From NCBI GenBank assembly GCA_019689515.1, contig JADGHI010000164.1:1-7867 (forward strand): a stretch of 7,867 nt of DNA, written 5' to 3'. Positions 1-6,363 of the stretch are shown one piece after another (positions within the stretch are counted from its first letter, which is position 1; each line of letters starts with the position of its first letter). Origin of the DNA: Acetobacteraceae bacterium. GTDB lineage: Bacteria > Pseudomonadota > Alphaproteobacteria > Acetobacterales > Acetobacteraceae. Under the pieces are notes generated by a model. The model worked only from the letters and a program-made list of their open reading frames with translations, was not told the DNA's origin and did not search any database. The position numbers and the translations under genes were made by a program.

Positions 1-1
1 G

Positions 2-148
2 TGGGGGGTGGAGCTCGGGAAGCAGCTCGCCGGGCCGATCGGGAAGGAGCTGGCGGAGGGCAAGGTGCGCGCGGGGGCGCATGACGGCTCGACGGCGGGG
101 TTGCTGGAGGCGATCCGGCAGGCGCAGGAGCCACCCCCGGCGGCGTGA
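2..148 (+). CDS. pgi: Glucose-6-phosphate isomerase, C-terminal fragment (cut by window edge)
   Basis: This is the 3' end of a gene that begins left of the window. It encodes 48 residues, starting WGVELGKQLA and ending EPPPAA, with the TGA at 146-148. The WGVELGK stretch followed about 20 residues later by HDGSTAGLL is the conserved C-terminal signature of glucose-6-phosphate isomerase; the family normally has WGVELGK followed by a HD(S/G)ST motif near the end. The cytoplasmic enzyme interconverts glucose-6-phosphate and fructose-6-phosphate in glycolysis and gluconeogenesis. The proline/alanine tail after the conserved region is short and unremarkable. The active-site parts of the protein lie outside the window, so intactness cannot be judged. 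Whether it is co-transcribed with the dehydratase gene at 482 is unknown; a 333-bp gap separates them. Confidence 0.88.
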   Translation, partial: WGVELGKQLAGPIGKELAEGKVRAGAHDGSTAGLLEAIRQAQEPPPAA

Positions 149-433
149 TGCAGCCCGGACGGCGAGGCGCTGCCGGAGGCGATCGTCTGCGACTTACCGC
201 GCACCGCGCTCGTCCTCGCCGGAGCCCGGCGGCTCGGCAACCTGCGCGGCCAGCACGTGCTGCCCTTCCGCGGCATCAAGCTCCGGATCGACTACAACCG
301 CGAGCACCAGCCGCGCTGGCGTGCGATCCGCGACGGGGTGATCGCCCTGCTCAAGTCCTTCGTGGTCGCCGATGCCGAAACCCGCCGAAGGCCCCTGCAG
401 CGCGAGGCTGACCCGCCGCACCTCCACGACTAG
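149..433 (+). pseudogene. Coding-like remnant, unidentified, in frame with pgi and lacking a start
   Basis: Directly after the pgi stop, the same frame stays open for 94 codons to a TAG at 431-433. Almost every codon in it ends in G or C (exceptions include tta, gga, cgt, gat, gaa, cga, gct), as in the real genes here. The translation looks like a normal protein, with pieces such as LPRTALVLAGARRLGNL and FRGIKLRIDYNREHQPRW, rather than the Arg/Pro/Ala-rich text typical of shadow frames. There is no ATG in the frame. The only in-frame start candidate I see is GTG at 257, which would give 58 residues and has no clear ribosome site. An ATG at 148-150 overlaps the pgi stop but reads a different, shadow-like frame. 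I do not recognise the family. Likely explanations are the 3' end of a gene that lost its start by deletion or frameshift, or a small GTG-started gene at 257-433. Confidence 0.4.
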
Positions 434-467
434 GATGCGTCGCGCCCACCCGGCCGTCGCAGCCCCC

Positions 468-472
468 AGGAG
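468..472 (+). promoter_or_regulatory. Ribosome binding site of the UxaA-family gene
   Basis: AGGAG lies 9 bases before the ATG at 482. It supports that start, and the stop TAG at 431-433 in the same frame rules out a much longer N-terminus. Confidence 0.6.
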
Positions 473-481
473 TCCGCCGCC

Positions 482-2014
482 ATGGACGCCCTCGCCCTGC
501 CGCCCGTCATCCGCCTGCATCCCGAGGACGGCGTAGTGATCGCCCGCGTCGCCCTGCCGCCCGGAACGCCGGTGGCGGACGGCGTGCGGGTGGGCGAGCG
601 GCGCATCCCGCCCGGCCACAAGGTCGCCCTCCGGCCGCACGCGAAGGGCGAGCCGATCCGCCGCTACGGCCAGATCATTGGCTTCGCGACCCATCCCATC
701 GCGCCGGGCGAGTGGGTGCATACGCACAATTGCGGCATGGGCGACTTCGCCAAGGACTACGCCTTCGGCGTGGATGCGCGCCCGACCGAATATGTCCCCG
801 TCCCCGCCACCTTCCAGGGCATCCGCCGCGCCGACGGGCGCGTGGCGACGCGCAACTACATCGGCATCATCACCAGCGTGAACTGCTCGGCGCATGTCGC
901 GGAGCTGATCGCGCGGCAATTCGAGCGAAACCCGATCACCGGCGAGGACCCGCTCGCCGCCTGGCCGAATGTGGACGGCGTGGTGGCGCTGACCCACAAG
1001 ACCGGCTGCGGCATGACCATGGGCGAGCCGCTGAAGCTGCTCCGCCGCACCCTCGCCGGCTATGCGCGGCACCCGAACTTCAGCCATGTCATCGCGATCG
1101 GCCTCGGCTGCGAGGTCAACCAGCTCGGCCCGATGCTGGAGGAGCAGCGCCTCGCGGGCCGCCTGCGCAGCATGGACATCCAGGAGCGCGGCGCGCGCGC
1201 CACCATCGAGGCCGGCATGGCCTTCGTGCGCGAGGTGCTGGACGAGGCGAACGCCGTGCGGCGCGAGACCGTGCCGGCGAGCGAGCTGACCGTCGCGCTG
1301 CAATGCGGCGGCTCGGACGGCTATTCGGGGATCACGGCCAATCCCGCGCTCGGCGCGGCGAGCGACCTCCTGGTGCGGCACGGCGGCACGGTGATCCTCT
1401 CCGAGACACCGGAGACCTACGGCGCCGAGCACCTGCTGACGCGGCGCGCGGTGAGCCGCGAGGTCGGCGAGAAGCTCGTCGCGCTGATGCGCTGGTGGGA
1501 GGACTACACGGCGCGCACGGGCGCGGAGATGGATGCCAACCCCTCGCCGGGCAACAAGGCGGGCGGGCTGACGACGATCCTGGAGAAGTCGCTCGGCGCG
1601 ATGGCGAAGGCGGGCACGACGAACCTGGTCGAGGTGTACCGCTACGCCGAGCCGGTGACGGCCAAGGGCTTCGTCTTCATGGACACCCCGGGCTACGACC
1701 CGGTGGCGGCAACGGGGCAGGTCGCGGGCGGCGCCAACCTGGTCTGCTTCACCACCGGCCGCGGCAGCGTGTTCGGCTGCAAGCCCGCGCCCTCGATCAA
1801 GCTCGCCACCAACACGCCGATGTACGAGCGCATGCGCGAGGACATGGACGTGAACTGCGGCACGATCCTCACCGGCGAGGAGACGGTGGCGCAGTGCGGC
1901 GAGCGGATCTTCGACCTGATGCTGCGCGTCGCAAGCGGCGAGAAGACGAAGAGCGAGGCGCTCGGCTTCGGCGGCGCGGAATTCGCGCCTTGGATGATCG
2001 GCGCGACGATGTAG
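482..2014 (+). CDS. UxaA/GarD-family sugar-acid dehydratase (altronate/galactarate dehydratase type)
   Basis: A 510-residue cytoplasmic lyase that removes water from an aldonic or aldaric acid to give a 2-keto-3-deoxy acid. Its length fits the full two-domain family (UxaA and GarD are about 495-525 residues). Residues about 10-85 form the SAF domain, ending in the HTHNCGMGD motif (H80, H82, C84). The catalytic part begins near residue 112 with GIRRADGRVATRNY, followed by SVNCS (C135), KTGCGM (C176) and GLGCE (C210). It continues with QCGGSDGYSG (C275), the GRGSVFGCKPAPSIK region (C433) and the family's closing EFAPWMIG near the C-terminus. The many conserved cysteines fit the iron-dependent chemistry known for this family. 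The exact substrate is not readable: D-altronate is the default name, but members acting on D-arabinonate, L-fuconate or L-galactonate are known, and the SDR and FAH genes facing it make such a role plausible. It stands alone on the + strand, convergent with the catabolic cluster. Confidence 0.92.
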   Translation: MDALALPPVIRLHPEDGVVIARVALPPGTPVADGVRVGERRIPPGHKVALRPHAKGEPIRRYGQIIGFATHPIAPGEWVHTHNCGMGDFAKDYAFGVDARPTEYVPVPATFQGIRRADGRVATRNYIGIITSVNCSAHVAELIARQFERNPITGEDPLAAWPNVDGVVALTHKTGCGMTMGEPLKLLRRTLAGYARHPNFSHVIAIGLGCEVNQLGPMLEEQRLAGRLRSMDIQERGARATIEAGMAFVREVLDEANAVRRETVPASELTVALQCGGSDGYSGITANPALGAASDLLVRHGGTVILSETPETYGAEHLLTRRAVSREVGEKLVALMRWWEDYTARTGAEMDANPSPGNKAGGLTTILEKSLGAMAKAGTTNLVEVYRYAEPVTAKGFVFMDTPGYDPVAATGQVAGGANLVCFTTGRGSVFGCKPAPSIKLATNTPMYERMREDMDVNCGTILTGEETVAQCGERIFDLMLRVASGEKTKSEALGFGGAEFAPWMIGATM

Positions 2015-2017
2015 GCG

Positions 2018-2037
2018 GCGGGCGGCCCGGCGCCCGC
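2018..2037 (+). terminator. GC hairpin just after the UxaA-family stop
   Basis: GCGGGC at 2018-2023 pairs with GCCCGC at 2032-2037 around an 8-base loop, starting 3 bases after the stop codon. There is no T-run after it. In DNA this GC-rich a 6-bp stem is easily fortuitous, so a terminator role is only a possibility. Confidence 0.27.
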
Positions 2038-2262
2038 TCGGTGGTGGCCGCGCTTCGCCTTCATCGCGGCCTGGAGGGGCAGCGGAAGCGCGCTCCCTCC
2101 ACCAACTTGCCGCGGAGGTCGCGGTGGTTGCGGTTCCACCGACGATGGTGTCCTGGTCGTTGGTCCAGCGGTCCAACCCGACCTGTTGGAGGGATCGGCC
2201 CGGCCGTCCGCGATGACGCGCTGCTTGCGGAGGCCGGCCTCTCCGTCGGGCGGTGGGGCGGA

Positions 2263-2286
2263 CACGGTGGCGCACCAGCCACCGTG
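2263..2286 (-). terminator. Perfect 9-bp hairpin, likely end of the minus-strand operon
   Basis: CACGGTGGC at 2263-2271 and GCCACCGTG at 2278-2286 are exact reverse complements around a 6-base loop. The hairpin begins 12 bases after the stop of the LprI-like gene on the - strand. No T-run follows on that strand, so it is not a textbook intrinsic terminator. It may instead protect the 3' end of the transcript or act with Rho. Its position between two convergent genes suits a transcription stop in either direction. Confidence 0.42.
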
Positions 2287-2298
2287 CCCCCCGAGCGA

Positions 2299-2826
2299 TC
2301 AGCGCCCGCCCCGTGCGCCCTGTCCCGCCGCCGGCCGCGACTGCTGCTGAGGCTGCGGCCGCAACGCGGCTTCCAGCTCGTCGATGCGGGTGATGGTGAA
2401 GTGCAGGTAGCAGGCGGCGCGCTCCACCGGTGCGCGCTCGCCGAGGCTCTGGGAGGTGCCGACGAAGTCGCAGTGCCGCTGACGGTAGGCGGCCCAGGCC
2501 GCCTGCACCTCGCCGAAGGCGGCGCCGCGCTCGGCCGGCTCCATCGCAGCCTGGAGCTGCTCCACCGCCTGGTTCATCCGCTGCTCGAGCGCCGCGTTCT
2601 GCCGGTCCAGGCAGTCCATGTAGCGCGGCACCTCGCGCACCGTGCCGATGCAGCCGCGCATCTCGCGATCGACCGTGGCGGCGAGGCTCTCCGTCCGGGC
2701 CTGCGCCGACCGGCGCTGCTGCTGCGCCGGCGCCGGCTGCGCCGCGGCGACGAGGAGGCCGATCACCGCCGCGACGGCCGCCGCCGGGCGGCCCATCCCC
2801 GTCCTGCGAATGACAGTCGCCCTCAT
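2299..2826 (-). CDS. Small secreted LprI/DUF1311-like protein
   Basis: A 175-residue protein with a probable Sec signal peptide: a basic start (RR at 7-8), a hydrophobic Ala/Val/Leu stretch at about 14-29, and a likely cut after APA near residue 34. The mature part has four cysteines (C59, C72, C119, C139). It also shows the spaced pattern typical of DUF1311/LprI proteins: C, then CL about 12 residues on, a helical Gln/Ala-rich middle, then W111-x-x-Y-R-x-x-x-C119. LprI-type proteins are small periplasmic or lipoprotein factors, some reported as lysozyme inhibitors; this one has no lipobox that I can see. The tail after residue 155 is rich in Gln, Pro, Gly and Arg and looks disordered. The chosen ATG at 2826 overlaps the FAH gene's stop as ATGA and has no good Shine-Dalgarno, so translation is probably coupled. 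An ATG at codon 11 would also give a signal peptide. A role in sugar catabolism is not evident. Confidence 0.68.
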   Translation of the reverse strand: MRATVIRRTGMGRPAAAVAAVIGLLVAAAQPAPAQQQRRSAQARTESLAATVDREMRGCIGTVREVPRYMDCLDRQNAALEQRMNQAVEQLQAAMEPAERGAAFGEVQAAWAAYRQRHCDFVGTSQSLGERAPVERAACYLHFTITRIDELEAALRPQPQQQSRPAAGQGARGGR

Positions 2827-3671
2827 TCCGCCGCCACCACCCGCTGCACCTGCTCGCCCAGCCCGGCGATGCCGAGCCGCATCGTCTGCCCCGGCTTGAG
2901 GAACACCGGCGTCGGCTTCTTGCCCAGGCCCACGCCCGGCGGCGTGCCGGTGCTGATCACGTCGCCCGGATGGAGCGTGATGCACTGGCTCACATAGCTC
3001 ACCAGCTTCGCCACGCCGAAGATCATGGTGCGCGTCGAGCCGTCCTGCATCCGCTGCCCATCCACGTCGCAGAACATCGCGAGGTTCTGCGGGTCCGGCA
3101 CCTCGTCCTTGGTGACCAGCCAGGGGCCGAGCGGACCGAAGGTGTCGAAGCCCTTGCCCTTGTCCCAGGTGCCGCCGCGCTCGAGCTGCCATTCGCGCTC
3201 GGAGACGTCGTTGCAGATCGTGTAGCCGGCGACGTAGTCCAGCGCCTGCGCCTCGGAGACGTACCGCGCCGTCCGGCCGATGACGATGGCGAGCTCCACC
3301 TCCCAGTCCGTCTTGGTCGAGCCGCGCGGGATGACGACGTCGTCGTTCGGGCCGCACAGCGCGCCGAGCGACTTGAGGAAGACGATCGGCTCCTTGGGGA
3401 TTGCGGCGCCGGTCTCCGCCGCGTGGTCGGCGTAGTTGAGGCCGATGCAGACGAAATTCGTCATCCCCGCGACCGGCGGGCCGAGCCGCGGATTGCCGGA
3501 CACCTGCGGCAGCGACGCCGGGTCGAGCGCGGCGAGCCGCGCCAGCCCCTCCGGCGACAGCGCCTCGCCCTTGAGGTCGGCGATCACGCCGGAGAGGTCG
3601 CGGATCGCGCCCGCGGCATCGAGCATCCCCGGCTTCTCCTGCCCCTTCGGGCCGTAGCGCAGCAGCTTCAT
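2823..3671 (-). CDS. FAH-family hydrolase, probable 2,4-diketo-3-deoxy-sugar-acid hydrolase
   Basis: A 282-residue cytoplasmic protein with a short N-terminal domain (about 1-65) and the fumarylacetoacetate-hydrolase fold after it. Visible motifs are FVCIGLNYADHA (H83), DWEVELAIVIG with metal ligands E124 and E126, TICNDVSERE with D155, the KGKGFDTFGP segment (K171, K173), and STGTPPGVG near 240-248. E-x-E plus the later Asp is the usual Mg/Mn site of the family. Members are often annotated ureidoglycolate lyase or 2-hydroxyhepta-2,4-diene-1,7-dioate isomerase. Sitting 25 bases after an SDR of the 2-keto-3-deoxy-fuconate type, the better guess is the hydrolase that splits a 2,4-diketo-3-deoxy acid into pyruvate and L-lactate (or glycolate for a C5 acid). 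A GAGGGGG ribosome site lies 10 bases before the ATG. The family assignment is firm; the substrate is inferred from context. Confidence 0.9.
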   Translation of the reverse strand: MKLLRYGPKGQEKPGMLDAAGAIRDLSGVIADLKGEALSPEGLARLAALDPASLPQVSGNPRLGPPVAGMTNFVCIGLNYADHAAETGAAIPKEPIVFLKSLGALCGPNDDVVIPRGSTKTDWEVELAIVIGRTARYVSEAQALDYVAGYTICNDVSEREWQLERGGTWDKGKGFDTFGPLGPWLVTKDEVPDPQNLAMFCDVDGQRMQDGSTRTMIFGVAKLVSYVSQCITLHPGDVISTGTPPGVGLGKKPTPVFLKPGQTMRLGIAGLGEQVQRVVAAE

Positions 3672-3696
3672 GGGTGGATGTCCCCCTCAGTTCCGG

Positions 3697-4455
3697 TCAG
3701 TTCGTCCAGCCGCCATCGATAACGACGGCCTGCGCCGTCATGAAGGCGCTCTCGTCGGAGGCGAGATAGACGGCGAGCGCCGCGATCTCCTCCGCCTGCG
3801 CGAGCCGGCCCAGCGGCTGGCGCGCGACGAAGGCGGCGCGCGCCTGCTCCACGCCCCCGGCCTCTCCCGCATTGGCGGCGATGCGCTCGGCGAGGGAGGG
3901 CGTGTCCACCGTGCCCGGGCAGATGCAGTTGCAGCGGATGCCGCGCGCGACGAAATCCGCCGCGACGCTCTTCGTCAACCCGATCACGGCGGCCTTCGTC
4001 GTGCCATAGACGAAGCGGTTGGCCACGCCCTTCACGCTGGAGGCGGCGGAGGCCATGTTGATGATGCTGCCGCCGCGCCGGCGCTCCAGCATCCCCGGCA
4101 GGAAGGCGCGGATGGTGCGCGCCATGGACCGCACATTCAGGTCGAAGGCGAGGTCCCACTCCTCCTCGGTCCAGCTCAGCACCGTGTTCTGGTGCACGAA
4201 GCCGGCGCAATTGAACAGCACGTCGACCGGGCCGGCCTCCCTCGCCGCCGCCTCGATCGCCGCGGCGTCGCGCACATCGAGCTGCGCGGTAACGAGGCCC
4301 GGCCGCGCCGCGCCGAGATCGGCGAGCTTCGCGGCATCCACGTCGGTTGCGATCACCTCCGCGCCCTCCGCGGCGAAGGCGAGCGCAGTGGCACGGCCGA
4401 TGCCCTGGCCGGCCGCCGTCACGAAGCACCGCTTGCCAGCAAGCCTGCCGGCCAT
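3697..4455 (-). CDS. SDR oxidoreductase, probable 2-keto-3-deoxy-L-fuconate-type 4-dehydrogenase
   Basis: A 252-residue classical short-chain dehydrogenase. The NAD-binding motif TAAGQGIG is at 13-20, an acidic ATDVD end of strand 2 (about 36-40) favours NAD+, and NCAG is at 82-85. The catalytic set is S136, Y150 and K154 (Y-G-T-T-K). The S-to-Y distance of 14, and the stretches ASSVKGVANR, KSVAADF and CPGTVDTPSL, resemble the DHRS6/BDH2 subgroup, which includes bacterial 2-keto-3-deoxy-L-fuconate dehydrogenase. That enzyme oxidises C4 of a 2-keto-3-deoxy acid, the step between the dehydratase upstream and the FAH hydrolase downstream. The start at 4455 is chosen because the SDR fold begins right there (RLAGKRCFVTAAG) and GGAGGG sits 8 bases before it; the longer frame upstream is only antisense to the dehydratase. 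A 3-hydroxybutyrate dehydrogenase activity is the main alternative. Confidence 0.88.
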   Translation of the reverse strand: MAGRLAGKRCFVTAAGQGIGRATALAFAAEGAEVIATDVDAAKLADLGAARPGLVTAQLDVRDAAAIEAAAREAGPVDVLFNCAGFVHQNTVLSWTEEEWDLAFDLNVRSMARTIRAFLPGMLERRRGGSIINMASAASSVKGVANRFVYGTTKAAVIGLTKSVAADFVARGIRCNCICPGTVDTPSLAERIAANAGEAGGVEQARAAFVARQPLGRLAQAEEIAALAVYLASDESAFMTAQAVVIDGGWTN

Positions 4456-4501
4456 CCGCTTCCCTCCCCCGGGCCCGCCTGCCGGCCCGTCCGTCCGCCC
4501 G

Positions 4502-4530
4502 CTGTAGTGGCGCGCCCGCCGGCGCGTCAA
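4502..4530 (-). promoter_or_regulatory. Possible internal promoter and hairpin ahead of the SDR gene
   Basis: Read on the - strand, TTGACG (4530-4525) and CTACAG (4507-4502) are separated by 17 bases, a good sigma-70 spacing, with a predicted start about 40 bases before the SDR ATG. Within the spacer, CGCGCC/GGCGCG (4511-4516 and 4521-4526) forms a 6-bp stem with a 4-base loop. The block immediately follows the dehydratase stop. It could be an internal promoter, an operator, or an attenuating or processing hairpin. Hexamer matches alone in GC-rich DNA are weak evidence. Confidence 0.28.
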
Positions 4531-4531
4531 C

Positions 4532-6331
4532 TCAATGGTTGTGCCGACTCTCGCCGCGGGTCTCGAGGATGTTGAGGTACATCGTCGCCGGCTCCAGGCA
4601 CATGCCGGTGCCGAGCTGCCCGACCAGGCTGCGGAAGATCTCCTCCCAGGGCGTCTTGTTGAGGAGCTCCGGCGGCCGCCACGCCCGCCGTCGTGCGGCG
4701 AGTTCGTCATCGGGAATCAGCACGTCCACGCGGCGCGCCTTGAGGTCGATGCGGATCGGATCGCCGGTCTTCAGCAGTGCGAGCCCGCCACCAACCGCAG
4801 CCTCCGGCGTCACGTTGAGGATCGAGGGGCAGCCGGAGGTGCCGCTCTGCCGCCCGTCGCCCATGGTCGGCAACGCCTCGATCCCGGCTTTGATCAGCGC
4901 CGCCGGCGGCTGCATGTTCACCACCTCCGCGCTGCCCGGATAGCCGACAGGACCGCAATTGCGGATCACCAGCACGGTGCGCTCGTCGATGCCGAGGCTC
5001 GGGTCCTCGATGCGGGCGTGGTAGTCCTCCGGCCCCTCGAAGACGACGACCTTGCCCTCGAACACGTCGGGCGGGTTGGAGAGGAAGCGGCGGCGGAAGG
5101 CCTCGTCGATGACGCTCACCTTCATCACCGCGTTGTCGAAGATGTTGCCGGAGAGGATGAGGAAGCCCGCGTTCTGCTTCAGCGGGCGGTCGTAGGGGCG
5201 GATCACCTCGCGGTCCGGCTCCCCGACATGCTCCAGATTCTCCGCGACGGTGCGGCCGGTCACCGTCAGTGCGTCGCCGTGCAGCCTGCCGGCGCGCAGC
5301 AGCTCGCGCATCACCGCCGGCACGCCGCCGGCGCGGTGGAAGCCCTCGCCGAGGAAGCGGCCTGCCGGCTGGCAGTCCACCAGCAGCGGGACGTCGTGCC
5401 CGATGCGCTCCCAGTCCTCGATCGTGAGCTCCACCCCCATGTGGCGCGCGATGGCGATGATGTGCGGCGGGCAGTTGGTGCTCGCGCCGATCGCGCCGGC
5501 AAGGACGATGGCGTTCTCGAAGGCCTCGCGCGTCATGATGTCGGAGGGGCGCAGGTTGGCGTGCACCATCTCGACGATGCGCCGGCCCGTCGCGTAGGCC
5601 ATCTGCCCGCGCTCGCGATAGGGCGCCGGGATGGCGGCGCAGCCCGGCAGGCTCATCCCCAGCCCCTCGGCGAGCGAGTTCATCGAGAGCGCCGTGCCCA
5701 TGGTGTTGCAGTGGCCGATGCTGGTCGCGCTGGAGGCCACCAGTTCCATGAAGCCTTCGTAGTCCAGCTCGCCGGCGGCGAGCCGCTTGCGCGCCTCCCA
5801 TACGATGGTGCCGGAGCCGGTCAGCCGGCCCTTGTAGTGCCCGTCCAGCATCGGCCCGCCGGAGAGCACGATCGCCGGGATGTTCACCGTCGCCGCGGCC
5901 ATCAGGCAGGCGGGCGTGGTCTTGTCGCAGCCCGTCGTCAGCACCACGCCGTCGATCGGGTAGCCGTGCAGCACCTCGACGAGCGAGAGATAGGCGAGGT
6001 TGCGGTCGAGCGCCGCAGTCGGGCGCTTGCCGGTCTCCTGGATCGGGTGGATGGGGAATTCCAGCGGGACGCCGCCGGCGTCGCGTACACCTTGCTTGAC
6101 CCGCTGCGCGAGCTCGATGTGGTGCCGATTGCAAGGGGCGATGTCGCTGCCGGTCTGGGCGATGCCGATGATCGGCCGGCCGGACTGCAACTCGCCGCGC
6201 GTCAGGCCGAAGTTTAGGTAGCGCTCGGTGTAGAGCGCCGTCATGCCCGGGTCGTCCGGATCGTCGAACCAGCGCTGGCTGCGTAGCCGGAACGGCCTCT
6301 TGGTCTGGTCGTGGTCGTCGAAGGCGGGCAT
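4532..6331 (-). CDS. IlvD/EDD-family sugar-acid dehydratase (arabinonate/xylonate dehydratase subgroup)
   Basis: A 599-residue cytoplasmic Fe-S dehydratase. Three cluster cysteines are clear: C67 in SDIAPCNRH, C135 in TTGCDKTTP and C208 in SIGHCNTMG. Their spacing (68 and 73 residues) agrees with that I recall for the [2Fe-2S] L-arabinonate dehydratase of Rhizobium. D136 and K137 next to C135 fit the Mg site, and GDGRQSGTSG (491-500) carries the expected catalytic serine, probably S496. The GDGRQSGTSG form, and the early RSQRWFDDPDDPGMTALYTER segment, point to the pentonate/hexonate branch rather than to IlvD of branched-chain amino-acid synthesis or to 6-phosphogluconate dehydratase. It should turn an aldonate into its 2-keto-3-deoxy acid. 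The start has an excellent ribosome site, AAGGGAGG, 7 bases upstream (6339-6346). It is the first gene of the minus-strand cluster, 76 bases before the SDR. Which aldonate (L-arabinonate, D-xylonate, L-fuconate, L-rhamnonate or other) cannot be told. Confidence 0.93.
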   Translation of the reverse strand: MPAFDDHDQTKRPFRLRSQRWFDDPDDPGMTALYTERYLNFGLTRGELQSGRPIIGIAQTGSDIAPCNRHHIELAQRVKQGVRDAGGVPLEFPIHPIQETGKRPTAALDRNLAYLSLVEVLHGYPIDGVVLTTGCDKTTPACLMAAATVNIPAIVLSGGPMLDGHYKGRLTGSGTIVWEARKRLAAGELDYEGFMELVASSATSIGHCNTMGTALSMNSLAEGLGMSLPGCAAIPAPYRERGQMAYATGRRIVEMVHANLRPSDIMTREAFENAIVLAGAIGASTNCPPHIIAIARHMGVELTIEDWERIGHDVPLLVDCQPAGRFLGEGFHRAGGVPAVMRELLRAGRLHGDALTVTGRTVAENLEHVGEPDREVIRPYDRPLKQNAGFLILSGNIFDNAVMKVSVIDEAFRRRFLSNPPDVFEGKVVVFEGPEDYHARIEDPSLGIDERTVLVIRNCGPVGYPGSAEVVNMQPPAALIKAGIEALPTMGDGRQSGTSGCPSILNVTPEAAVGGGLALLKTGDPIRIDLKARRVDVLIPDDELAARRRAWRPPELLNKTPWEEIFRSLVGQLGTGMCLEPATMYLNILETRGESRHNH

Positions 6332-6363
6332 GGCGGGGCCTCCCTTCCCGTCGTCCGGAAGCG

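Larger units (their letters stand above)
2015..2298. other. Convergent intergenic region with no convincing gene
   Basis: This 284-bp gap lies between the ends of the UxaA-family gene (+) and the LprI-like gene (-). It contains the hairpins at 2018-2037 and 2263-2286 and a smaller inverted repeat, TCCAAC/GTTGGA at 2172-2177 and 2185-2190 with a 7-base loop. All six frames are open for much of it, but none keeps the clean third-position G/C pattern of the neighbouring genes. On the - strand the best-looking coding pieces (for example VGLDRWTNDQDTIVGG, then NHRDLRGKLVEGARF) sit in different frames, which could mean a decayed gene or simply chance. Confidence 0.5.

Noticed and set aside
145..411. 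An 88-codon frame starting at the GTG/ATG that overlaps the pgi stop
   Set aside because: Although the overlap looks like translational coupling, the product is Arg/Pro/Ala-rich. The third-position G/C signal lies in the other frame (149-433).
194..2275. A 693-codon open frame on the minus strand across the UxaA-family gene
   Set aside because: It is antisense to a clearly recognisable enzyme, has His/Arg/Ala-rich shadow composition and no family motif. Long antisense frames are expected at this GC content.
2827..3357. An extended N-terminus for the LprI-like protein
   Set aside because: The extra residues are antiparallel-frame text within the FAH gene. A signal peptide starts right at the ATG at 2826.
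4535..6217. A 560-codon plus-strand frame over the IlvD/EDD gene
   Set aside because: It is the shadow of the dehydratase, whose Fe-S cysteines and active-site motifs are all in the minus-strand frame.
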